A stretch of 64,000 bases of DNA from Paludibacter jiangxiensis (lineage in GTDB: Bacteria > Bacteroidota > Bacteroidia > Bacteroidales > Paludibacteraceae), in assembly GCF_001618385.1 (NCBI RefSeq), contig NZ_BDCR01000001.1, forward strand, positions 310,001-374,000, in the 5' to 3' direction. Positions 43,835 through 51,484 of this stretch are shown here, piece after piece; the stretch's first letter is position 1, and every line of letters starts with the position of its first letter. Made by a program: the position numbers and the translations under genes. The notes beneath the pieces were generated by a model. The model saw nothing but the letters and a program-made list of their open reading frames with translations. It had not been told where the DNA came from and searched no databases.

Positions 43835-45073
43835 ATGCCCTACAGAAGATTGCCTAACACAGACCAAGCCAGAGTACGAGCACTACGTACAGCGCTTGAC
43901 GAGTCAGATCGACAGCATTTACAGCTTGTGATCTCGTACAAGACTCAGCATGAAGCTAAAGTGTTATTGCAAAAATTTGAACAGGCAATGGGTTTGTACA
44001 AACAAACCTATGACAATCAGGTCAATTCAAATAAAGATTTTCAGCAGATATTTCGCAATGCCCGCCTTTACATTTCGCATTTCATTCAAGTGCTTAATCT
44101 GGCTGTTCAGCGAAGCGAAATCAAAAAAGAATACAAAAAACTGTACCATCTTGATCCCGAAGATTTTTCCGTTCCTGACATGGTCAGCTCGGAGTCATTG
44201 ATTGAATGGGGACAAAATATTATCGAAGGGGAAGCCCTACGAATGAAAGCTGGTGGAGTTCCTCTTTATAACCCGGCGATTGCCAAAGTTAAAGTTCACT
44301 ACGATATATTCAAAGAATATCGGGACAATCAGCTGTTCTTACAGCAAAACACAGCTCGTTATGCCGACAAAGTAAACGTATTACGCCAGCCGGTTGATGA
44401 TCTTATTGTTGATATCTGGAATCAGATAGAGGGATTTTTCAACGAATTGCCTCCTTTTTCGCGCATGGAGAGTTGCAAAGCATTCGGCGTAATTTACTAC
44501 TATCGAAGAGGCGAAGCTGAACTTACCCCTGCCGACGATCTGCCTAAGCCTATTGAAATTATAGAAGAAGCACCTGTTGTTGAAGCCATCTCTGAATCTC
44601 CCGTTGAAGCAGCAGAACCAATCGTTGAAATGGAGGCTCCTGTTGTAACGGAAGAGCAAATAATTTTGGCAGAAGAATTAACACCCGCCATTGACGCTGC
44701 CGTCGAAGAAGAATCGTTTATTGAGAGTCCGGTTGAAGCAGAGCCTGTACAGATGGAAACAGAAGAAGAGGCCCCTGTAATAATGGAAGCCGAAAATATT
44801 CTTCCAGTGGAATCTGAAATCCAGACTGTCGTTTCGATAGAAAAGCCGGTAGAGATTATTCTGGAAACCATAGAAGAACCTCAGGCTGTAACAGAAGAAT
44901 CTCCTCTTCTATTCGAGCCCGAAATACCGGAAGTGACATTGTTCGACGACAACGAAATTGTTGCTGAAGTAGCAGAAGCAGAACCTGAATTGAAACTGAA
45001 TGGTGCTATTCCCAAAAAGAGGAAAAAGCGCAATGCAAAGCAAGACGAGTTATTATCGCTCTTCTTTCAGTAA
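43835..45073 (+). CDS. Protein of unknown function with helical N-domain and long acidic Glu/Pro/Val-rich tail
   Basis: I do not recognise a family. The 412-residue product has two unlike halves. Residues 1-225 look helical and globular, with LQLVISYKTQHEAKVLLQKFEQ and a tail ending KAFGVIYYYRR. Residues 230-400 are a low-complexity acidic stretch rich in E, P, V, A and I. The last 20 residues are basic (PKKRKKRNAKQ) and then hydrophobic (LLSLFFQ). No signal or membrane helix. The first ATG is at 43835. It follows the polyprenyl synthase gene by 36 bases and ends at a strong terminator, so the pair may be one transcript. Confidence 0.7.
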   Translation: MPYRRLPNTDQARVRALRTALDESDRQHLQLVISYKTQHEAKVLLQKFEQAMGLYKQTYDNQVNSNKDFQQIFRNARLYISHFIQVLNLAVQRSEIKKEYKKLYHLDPEDFSVPDMVSSESLIEWGQNIIEGEALRMKAGGVPLYNPAIAKVKVHYDIFKEYRDNQLFLQQNTARYADKVNVLRQPVDDLIVDIWNQIEGFFNELPPFSRMESCKAFGVIYYYRRGEAELTPADDLPKPIEIIEEAPVVEAISESPVEAAEPIVEMEAPVVTEEQIILAEELTPAIDAAVEEESFIESPVEAEPVQMETEEEAPVIMEAENILPVESEIQTVVSIEKPVEIILETIEEPQAVTEESPLLFEPEIPEVTLFDDNEIVAEVAEAEPELKLNGAIPKKRKKRNAKQDELLSLFFQ

Positions 45074-45080
45074 AACATAG

Positions 45081-45108
45081 AAGCGTTCGTTTGACGAACG
45101 CTTTTTTT
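45081..45108 (+). terminator. Terminator after the acidic-tail gene
   Basis: AAGCGTTCGT/ACGAACGCTT (45081-45090 with 45094-45103) with a TTG loop and seven T: a textbook intrinsic terminator. Confidence 0.95.
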
Positions 45109-45123
45109 ATGCCCTAATAAACA

Positions 45124-45156
45124 AAGAGCGTATTGAAACAAGTTCAATACGCTCTT
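45124..45156 (-). terminator. Terminator of trxA
   Basis: A 14-bp stem (45124-45137 with 45143-45156) around a 5-base loop, followed on the minus strand by TGTTTATT, 21 bases past the trxA stop. Confidence 0.88.
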
Positions 45157-45177
45157 CTTACATGATAATAACTGCAA

Positions 45178-45492
45178 TTATAATAAAGCTTCAATTTTGG
45201 CCTGTAATGCTTGTTTTGGCAATGCACCCACTATCTTATCAGCTAATTCGCCATCCTTAAACAAAAGAATTGTAGGAATATTGCGAATCAGGAATTTTTC
45301 AGGACTGTCAGGATTATCATCGACATTCAATTTACCGATAAAGGCCTGTTCTTTGAATTGTTCTGCCAATTCTTCTACTATAGGAGCAACCATGCGGCAG
45401 GGGCCACACCATTCTGCCCAAAAATCCACCACTACTACTTTATTTGACTTGAGGATTTCCTCAAAGTTGCCGTCTGTAATCTCGTGCGCCAT
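45178..45492 (-). CDS. trxA: Thioredoxin
   Basis: A 104-residue cytoplasmic disulfide reductase with the WCGPC active site at residues 28-32, the buried Asp before it (VVVVDFWAEW), and the cis-Pro in NIPTILLF. Length is classical. The thioredoxin reductase partner is not in the window unless AhpF-like proteins substitute. A -7-like TATTTTTG (45585-45592) lies upstream on the minus strand. Confidence 0.96.
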   Translation of the reverse strand: MAHEITDGNFEEILKSNKVVVVDFWAEWCGPCRMVAPIVEELAEQFKEQAFIGKLNVDDNPDSPEKFLIRNIPTILLFKDGELADKIVGALPKQALQAKIEALL

Positions 45493-45584
45493 AATTATTA
45501 TGAGTTTTTAGTTGAATCTATTTTACAAGAAAGATTGTTTGTCAGAAGCTTACCAATCGGTAACCACTTCTCTTTTTTCTTTGG

Positions 45585-45592
45585 CAAAAATA
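45585..45592 (-). promoter_or_regulatory. Probable -7 box of trxA promoter
   Basis: TATTTTTG on the minus strand with a TTTG 24 bases upstream (45617-45620). Confidence 0.5.
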
Positions 45593-45636
45593 CATCCTTA
45601 TTTGTAGATTCGGATACAAAAAGTCAAATAAATTTA

Positions 45637-47097
45637 TCAACAAGATTTTAGATATTCATCCATTGCAGCTGCAGCCCTTCTGCCATCGCCCATTGCAAGT
45701 ATCACGGTTGCCCCGCCCCTGACAATGTCACCTCCGGCAAAAATAGTCGGAACCGAAGATTGCATTCCGTCATTAACGGTAATGGTTCCCCATTTCGACA
45801 CGGACAAATCCTTTATTGAACTTGGCACCAAAGGATTAGGAGACACCCCAATACTTACGATTACCGTGTCAACATCAATCGTTTCAATGGCACCCGGAAT
45901 TTCAACAGGGCTTCTCCGACCTGATGCATCAGGTTCTCCAAGCTCCATTTTCTGAAGTCGCATTTGTTTTACGCGACCTTTTTCATCGCCTATGTATTCG
46001 ATCGGATTGTGCAGTGGCATAAATTCCACGCCTTCTTCTTTGGCATGTTTGATTTCTTCAATACGAGCAGGCATTTCGGCTTCAGAACGTCTGTAAACGA
46101 TCATCGCATGTTCGGCTCCCAGTCGTTTGGCTGTACGAACAGCATCCATAGCCGTATTACCACCTCCAATAATGGCAACATTCTTTCCTGACAGCACAGG
46201 TGTATCTCCGTCCCGCAATGCACCCATCAGGTTAATACGGGTAAGGTATTCGTTGGACGACATAACTCCAATGAGATTTTCGCCTGGAATATTCATAAAA
46301 CGGGGCAATCCGGCTCCGCTGCCTACGAACAAAGCTTTGTATCCCTGCGCCTGTAAATCTTCAAATGTGATGGTTTTTCCAACGATGCAGTTGGTTACAA
46401 TTTCCACGCCCAGTTTCTTGAGCATTTCAATTTCCACATCGATTATAGAATTAGGAAGACGGAACTCGGGAATTCCATACTTAAGTACACCTCCAATTTC
46501 GTGCAAAGCCTCAAATACGGTCACAGAATAGCCTCTTTTTGCCATATCGCTGGCAAAGGCTAACCCGGCAGGCCCAGAACCGACAGCAGCAACCTTTATG
46601 CCATTAGAAGGAGCGCATTCAGGCACTGCCATTTGGCCGCTTTCGCGTTCATAATCGGCTGCAAAACGTTCGAGATACCCAATTGCGACTGCTTCCTTGC
46701 CCATTTTTTGCGCGTAGATACATTCGGCTTCACACTGTTTTTCCTGAGGACACACACGACTACAAACGGCAGGCAAAGCACTGGTTTGTTTTATTATTTT
46801 GGCCGCTTCAAGAATTTCGCCTCTCTCAATATTTTTTACAAATTGAGGGATATCAATACCTACAGGGCAACCGTTTGTGCATGATGGAGCGGGACAGTCA
46901 AGGCAACGTTTTGCTTCGTTCAAAGCCTCTTCCTTTGTTAATCCGCAGTTTACCTCTTCATTGTTTTTATTTCGGTAGTCAGCAGGGAGCTCGCGCATGT
47001 GAACGCGAGACTTATCTGCACGTTCTTTATTCTTTATAGATTTCCGCAGCTCTTCACGCCACGGCTCATTTCTTTTTGTATTATTGTCCATATTCAT
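45637..47097 (-). CDS. nfnB: NfnB-like large subunit (GltD-family, NADPH site) of ferredoxin:NADP oxidoreductase
   Basis: The 486-residue protein belongs to the GltD family: an N-terminal iron-sulfur domain with cysteines in CLDCPAPSCTNGCPVG and CSRVCPQEKQCEAEC, an FAD motif (GSGPAGLAFA) and an NADPH motif (GGGNTAMDAVRTAKRLG). It is paired with a 2Fe-2S/FAD subunit 41 bases upstream. That gene order is diagnostic of NfnAB, the electron-bifurcating transhydrogenase that couples NADH and NADPH to reduced ferredoxin. GltD of glutamate synthase is the alternative, but no gltB is adjacent. Either of two ATGs (47097, 47091) may be used. Confidence 0.87.
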   Translation of the reverse strand: MNMDNNTKRNEPWREELRKSIKNKERADKSRVHMRELPADYRNKNNEEVNCGLTKEEALNEAKRCLDCPAPSCTNGCPVGIDIPQFVKNIERGEILEAAKIIKQTSALPAVCSRVCPQEKQCEAECIYAQKMGKEAVAIGYLERFAADYERESGQMAVPECAPSNGIKVAAVGSGPAGLAFASDMAKRGYSVTVFEALHEIGGVLKYGIPEFRLPNSIIDVEIEMLKKLGVEIVTNCIVGKTITFEDLQAQGYKALFVGSGAGLPRFMNIPGENLIGVMSSNEYLTRINLMGALRDGDTPVLSGKNVAIIGGGNTAMDAVRTAKRLGAEHAMIVYRRSEAEMPARIEEIKHAKEEGVEFMPLHNPIEYIGDEKGRVKQMRLQKMELGEPDASGRRSPVEIPGAIETIDVDTVIVSIGVSPNPLVPSSIKDLSVSKWGTITVNDGMQSSVPTIFAGGDIVRGGATVILAMGDGRRAAAAMDEYLKSC

Positions 47098-47138
47098 GGG
47101 ATTGAAAGTTGATTTAATAAGAGATAGACATCACCGGA

Positions 47139-47969
47139 TCAAATGGCTGCGGTTTCGATGTAATGTTTCATTGCTTCGGTCTCGATTTCTTTGTAGGAGT
47201 TGAGTCTCATTTGCATTTCATCAAAATCCACTTCGTGAGCGTCGAATTCAGGACCGTCTACACAAACAAATTTTATTTTTCCGCCGACAGTAATACGACA
47301 AGCACCACACATACCGGTACCGTCTACCATAATAGTGTTGAGCGAAGCCATAGTAGGCACATTATATTTCTTGGTGAGCAATGCCACAAATTTCATCATG
47401 ATAGCAGGACCAACCGTCACACACATATCTACTTTTTCTCTGAGCAGCACCTCTTCAATCCCCGCAGTAACCAAGCCTTGTTTGCCATAGCTACCATCGT
47501 CTGTCATGACAATTACTTCATCAGAATTAGCTCGCATCTGTTCTTCGAGAATCACAAGATCTTTGGAACGGGCTGCAAGAACCGTTATAACACGATTTCC
47601 AGCCTTTTTCATAGCTTCCACTATTGGTAACAGAGGTGCAACACCAACTCCTCCTCCAGCGCAAACTACAGTACCGTAGTTTTCAATATGAGTAGCTTTC
47701 CCCAACGGACCAACGAGATCGGTTATATAATCACCTTCATTCAGGTCACATAATTTAGCTGAAGAGACACCAACACGTTGCACAACCAACGATATACTTC
47801 CTTTTACAGGGTCAGACGCAGCAATGGTTAATGGTATGCGTTCTCCCTTCTCTCCAACTTTTACCAGTACAAAATGACCGGCTTTGCGTGTTTTGGCAAT
47901 TTGAGGAGCTTCCACTTCAAAATGTAATACATTGGGTGAAAAATGCTCCTTCTTTAAGATTTTGTTCAT
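47139..47969 (-). CDS. nfnA: NfnA-like small subunit (FAD, 2Fe-2S) of ferredoxin:NADP oxidoreductase
   Basis: The 276-residue protein has the ferredoxin-NADP-reductase-like FAD domain (RIPLTIAASD), an NAD-binding motif with CAGGGVGVAPLLPI, and a C-terminal 2Fe-2S cluster with cysteines in DGTGMCGACRITV and VCVDGPEFD. It matches NfnA, and the dihydroorotate dehydrogenase electron-transfer subunit PyrK is the nearest relative. Adjacency to an NfnB-like gene favours NfnA. It is first in the operon and has a promoter about 70 bases upstream. Confidence 0.87.
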   Translation of the reverse strand: MNKILKKEHFSPNVLHFEVEAPQIAKTRKAGHFVLVKVGEKGERIPLTIAASDPVKGSISLVVQRVGVSSAKLCDLNEGDYITDLVGPLGKATHIENYGTVVCAGGGVGVAPLLPIVEAMKKAGNRVITVLAARSKDLVILEEQMRANSDEVIVMTDDGSYGKQGLVTAGIEEVLLREKVDMCVTVGPAIMMKFVALLTKKYNVPTMASLNTIMVDGTGMCGACRITVGGKIKFVCVDGPEFDAHEVDFDEMQMRLNSYKEIETEAMKHYIETAAI

Positions 47970-48255
47970 ATTTGATAAATTGATATTGATTTGTCTGAGG
48001 CGTGTTGCTATGTGCTATCTTTGTGGGGTCTAGCGCTCGCAAATGTACTTATTTATTGGGAGAATGGCAATCAAACCGGCGTGGAAGATAAATGCGAAAT
48101 GTTAAAATTACACCCTAAAAAGTAGAAAAAATCTATCAAAACATGTTGTAAAGCATACGAAAACATTTGGCCAGTATTTCAAAAAGGACGAAATTTGTCA
48201 TCGTTAAAACTACACAATCTTTTTTGCCTTAAAAAAACTAATACCTATTAGCAAT
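47970..48255. other. Intergenic region upstream of nfnAB
   Basis: It contains the nfnAB promoter (48040-48070) and AT-rich sequence beyond. No gene or RNA structure is supported. Confidence 0.55.
48040..48070 (-). promoter_or_regulatory. nfnAB promoter
   Basis: On the minus strand TTG (48068-48070), 20 bases, then TACATTTG (48040-48047); leader about 65 bases. Confidence 0.62.
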
Positions 48256-48289
48256 AAAAAATGGGACTTTGTGAAAAGTCCCATTTTTT
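48256..48289 (-). terminator. Terminator of the sigma/anti-sigma operon
   Basis: A 15-bp stem (48256-48270 with 48275-48289) with A/T-rich flanks, 19 bases past the stop of the minus-strand gene. Confidence 0.9.
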
Positions 48290-48307
48290 GCATTTAAAGC
48301 ATTTATT

Positions 48308-49642
48308 CTATTTAATCAGGGAAAATCTTAAACCGGTTTTGAGAGCGGCATTCAAAGGATGCTCCGTACGTGAGCTCTCCGGTTGGTTGCAGGGCACATA
48401 CCATGCGCCGCCAATTTCAGCATACCAGCTAATGAAGCGATATAAGCGATAGCTTGCTCCGATTCCGGCTTCCAGTGCCACCTGAACGCCACTAATGGAG
48501 TAATGATAGCGTTCCTGTTCTGTTGGAATATTTTGAGAGTTGTAAGTATAAATTTTTTCAACGAGAGAGATTCCTTTTTCAATTCGTCCCCCACCCGTCA
48601 GATATACCGAGAAGGAAGGTTGCTTAATAAACGCATAGGCTAAAGAAACCGGCACGCCGATGTAATGTTGCTCTATGCGCCCGGTAGCCTTCACATTAGA
48701 AGAAGACTGAAGTTCTCCTGTAGTTATAAGAAGGGTATATACTATTCCGCTTTGCAATTCCCACCTATTACCAATCGGCATTCCGGCCGTTAGCCCAAAA
48801 GACATTGGCACATAATAAGTCTTCTTATCAGAGAAACTGATGAGCGTGGGAGTAGATGAAGCCAGCAATGCATCTGCTTGTGACACCCGGGAGAAAAGGT
48901 GCGAACTAATAGATTCGCTTGATGTCAGATCAGTTCCTGCGCCCGACGACAGTCCCAAATTTCCCTGAAAGTTTCCGGCAAGCCAATGAACCAGATTATT
49001 CGACCCAGTTGATTGCTTTTTGCCGGTCGTGAATGCAGCTTTTGAATCCTCAACAGGCAAATTTGGCAACTCCGCATACTGTTTTACGGGATGCGTAATA
49101 TAGCCGGCAGTATCAAAATCATTTACAACAGGCTTGGCTGCAACAACTGCTACCTGCTGAGCGTTATCTGCATCCTTACCTGCAACAGATATATTTTGTC
49201 CCTTTGATTCTGAAAGCAATACCGTAGCAGTTTGGGCTTGTTCCTGTGTTTTAGTTGCAACGCTGTTAGCAGCATGAACAGTGGACGGGTTAGAAGCAAG
49301 GGCTAACGGCTTTTGTTGCGAACCGTCTTCTTTTTCATTTACCAGGGGACGGATGGTTGATTTTGCTGAATTAAGCCCTGCGTTGTGATTCGAAGACTGT
49401 ACCGCAAGGTTACCTCCCGTAGACACCCGGCCGTTGGACAGATATGAAACTCCGACAAACAAAACTCCAATAATCGAAGCGGCAGCTGCCACATAATACC
49501 ACACAAAGCGACGACGCTTGGGTTGTGCTTCAGCCAGCTTCTGACTAAAAACAGCCCAATCATCAGACGGCAGCTCAACCTCGTAATTGTCGAACTTCTG
49601 CCGGATTAATGTGTCGTTTTCTTTATACTTGTGAGTATCCAT
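48308..49642 (-). CDS. Trans-envelope anti-sigma-like protein with outer-membrane beta-barrel-like C-domain
   Basis: The 444-residue protein has three parts. A short cytoplasmic N-terminus (1-45) includes a FDNYEVELPSDDW motif. A single membrane helix follows (46-68), then a low-complexity periplasmic linker (70-240). The C-terminal domain (about 265-444) has alternating strands like an OmpA/PorT-type porin (YVPMSFGLTAGMPIG to TGLRFSLIK). This matches the dual-membrane-spanning anti-sigma type described in Bacteroides. It overlaps the ECF sigma factor gene by 20 bases, so it is the likely anti-sigma partner. Confidence 0.8.
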   Translation of the reverse strand: MDTHKYKENDTLIRQKFDNYEVELPSDDWAVFSQKLAEAQPKRRRFVWYYVAAAASIIGVLFVGVSYLSNGRVSTGGNLAVQSSNHNAGLNSAKSTIRPLVNEKEDGSQQKPLALASNPSTVHAANSVATKTQEQAQTATVLLSESKGQNISVAGKDADNAQQVAVVAAKPVVNDFDTAGYITHPVKQYAELPNLPVEDSKAAFTTGKKQSTGSNNLVHWLAGNFQGNLGLSSGAGTDLTSSESISSHLFSRVSQADALLASSTPTLISFSDKKTYYVPMSFGLTAGMPIGNRWELQSGIVYTLLITTGELQSSSNVKATGRIEQHYIGVPVSLAYAFIKQPSFSVYLTGGGRIEKGISLVEKIYTYNSQNIPTEQERYHYSISGVQVALEAGIGASYRLYRFISWYAEIGGAWYVPCNQPESSRTEHPLNAALKTGLRFSLIK

Positions 49643-50177
49643 AGATTTCTACCATTTTTTGTTGCAACAGAGCACGGGCTCTGGCAAACTGCGATCGTGA
49701 CGTGCTTTCGGCAATACCGAGCATTTCACCAATTTCCTTGTGACTATATCCTTCTATAGCATACAAGTTGAACACCGACCGAAAACCAGCCGGCAGACCT
49801 GCAATAATTTCGCGTAATTCATCAGTCGAGATCCGCTCAATAATTGTTTCGTCATTTTCCTGCACTTCATAAGAAGTCGCCAAATCATAACTCTCTCGCA
49901 GAACATCATTCTTCCGAAGAAACTCCAGCGACGTAGTTACAAAGATACGCCGCATCCAACCCTCGAAAGATCCTTCGTGGGCAAACGAGCTTATATTCAG
50001 GAAAATCTTGATAAACCCATCGTGCATCAAATCTCTGGCTGTCTCATAATTATTGACATACCGCATGCACACACCCATCATCTTGCGTGAATATTGCTCA
50101 TAGAGCTGCCGTTGTGCAGCAGCAATCCGCTTTTGGCAATCTTCAATTAATTGTGATTCTTCCCGGGCAATGTACAT
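49623..50177 (-). CDS. ECF-type RNA polymerase sigma factor
   Basis: The 184-residue protein has sigma region 2 (YVNNYETARDLMHDGFIKIF with a DLxxDxF-type core) and region 4 (AGFRSVFNLYAIEGYSHKEIGEMLGIAESTSRSQFARAR) and lacks regions 1 and 3. It directs a regulon in response to an envelope signal, probably held inactive by the overlapping trans-envelope protein. The gene is preceded by a -7-like TATATTTG (50238-50245). Its targets are unknown. Confidence 0.93.
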   Translation of the reverse strand: MYIAREESQLIEDCQKRIAAAQRQLYEQYSRKMMGVCMRYVNNYETARDLMHDGFIKIFLNISSFAHEGSFEGWMRRIFVTTSLEFLRKNDVLRESYDLATSYEVQENDETIIERISTDELREIIAGLPAGFRSVFNLYAIEGYSHKEIGEMLGIAESTSRSQFARARALLQQKMVEIYGYSQV

Positions 50178-50237
50178 TCACTGTTGATATAGATGGTTTT
50201 GGATAGTAAAACGTTGCATGAGGATGCAATAAAGTGC

Positions 50238-50245
50238 CAAATATA
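50238..50245 (-). promoter_or_regulatory. Probable -7 box of the sigma factor operon
   Basis: TATATTTG on the minus strand, about 60 bases from the ATG; no consensus -33. Confidence 0.45.
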
Positions 50246-50305
50246 ACCATTTTTTGATTATTACAGGTGCTTTTTTATCTTTTGAGAAAGCAAAATAAGG
50301 TTGCT

Positions 50306-51448
50306 TTAGTCAACCTTTGAAGTAAGTAGTTGCACCATAGCTTCTGCAGCAGTTTTAGAAGCTCCGGCACTGCCCAGCTGTTTGTGCAAAAGCTGGTATT
50401 CATGCAGCATTTGTTTTCTGTATGAAATATTGTAGAGTAAGCTTTTTAATTCATCTTTCAACGCTTGCTGCGTCACTTGCGACCCAAGCAATTCTTTAAC
50501 GACAGGCTTCCCCGTGATGATATTCACCAGAGAAAAGTAAGGCGTATGAATGAGAATTTTGTAAAGGAAGAGAATGATACGACCAAATTTCACGTTGTAA
50601 GTCACTACCTGAGGAATATTCAGGAGTGCAGTCTCCAGAGTGGCCGTTCCGGAGGTTACCAATGCCGCCGAAGCTTGCTGAAGCAAAGCATAAGTTTGGC
50701 CGAATACAATTTTCACATTGTGACCTGCAATAAATTGCGTATAATATGAAGTTACAATACCCGGAGCACCTGCAACGACAAACTGGCATTCAGGAAACTC
50801 ATTCATAATAGACGCCATCATGGGGAGATTATCCGCAATTTCTTTTTTCCGACTACCGGCCAGAAGCGCAACAATCGGCTTTTGTTCCAGCTTATTGCGG
50901 CGCACAAATGCAGAAAATGGCTCTCCTTTTTCGGGGCGGGTATCAATGGCATCCATCAAAGGATTACCCACGTACAAAGTCTTCGTGTAATCGTGCTTTT
51001 TATAAAAGTCAATTTCGAAGGGAAAGATGCAAAACATATTATCGACTAATGCCTTAATATGTTTAATACGATATTCTTTCCAGGCCCACAATTTAGGAGA
51101 GATGTAATAAAAGATTTTGACCCCCAGCTTTTGTTTCGCATATTTTGCAATACGCAGGTTAAAGCTCGGATAATCAATCAAAATCAGAACATCAGGAGAG
51201 AAAGTACGAAGTGTTTTTTTACAGACATACAAGTTTCGCAATACGGTTCTCAAATGAAGAATCACCGATACGACGCCCATGAAGGCCATCTGTCTGTAAT
51301 GAATAAGAGGTTTTCCACCTACAACCGACATCATATCACCTCCCAGGAAGCAAAATTCAGCTTCCCGGTCGGTGTTTTTGATTTCCCGCATCAGATTAGA
51401 CCCATGTAAGTCGCCCGATGCTTCGCCGGCAATAATGAAATACCTCAT
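50306..51448 (-). CDS. lpxB: Lipid-A-disaccharide synthase
   Basis: This inner-membrane-associated glycosyltransferase joins UDP-2,3-diacylglucosamine and lipid X in lipid A synthesis. The 380-residue protein has the N-terminal AGEASGDLHG motif, PSFNLRIAKYAK, YYISPKLWAWKE, the GSRKKEI loop and the SGTATLE donor-site motif. The ATG at 51448 begins the conserved MRYFIIAGE. It lies 36 bases after yidC and is the last gene of the pyrG-yidC-lpxB run. Confidence 0.95.
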   Translation of the reverse strand: MRYFIIAGEASGDLHGSNLMREIKNTDREAEFCFLGGDMMSVVGGKPLIHYRQMAFMGVVSVILHLRTVLRNLYVCKKTLRTFSPDVLILIDYPSFNLRIAKYAKQKLGVKIFYYISPKLWAWKEYRIKHIKALVDNMFCIFPFEIDFYKKHDYTKTLYVGNPLMDAIDTRPEKGEPFSAFVRRNKLEQKPIVALLAGSRKKEIADNLPMMASIMNEFPECQFVVAGAPGIVTSYYTQFIAGHNVKIVFGQTYALLQQASAALVTSGTATLETALLNIPQVVTYNVKFGRIILFLYKILIHTPYFSLVNIITGKPVVKELLGSQVTQQALKDELKSLLYNISYRKQMLHEYQLLHKQLGSAGASKTAAEAMVQLLTSKVD

Positions 51449-51484
51449 GTGCAATTTTGTCTTTGCGAAGTAAGTCTGACCGAT

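Noticed and set aside
45007-45040. PKKRKKR sequence resembling a eukaryotic nuclear import signal
   Set aside because: In a bacterial genome a short basic stretch is better explained as a charged tail; there is no other sign of a eukaryote-targeted effector.
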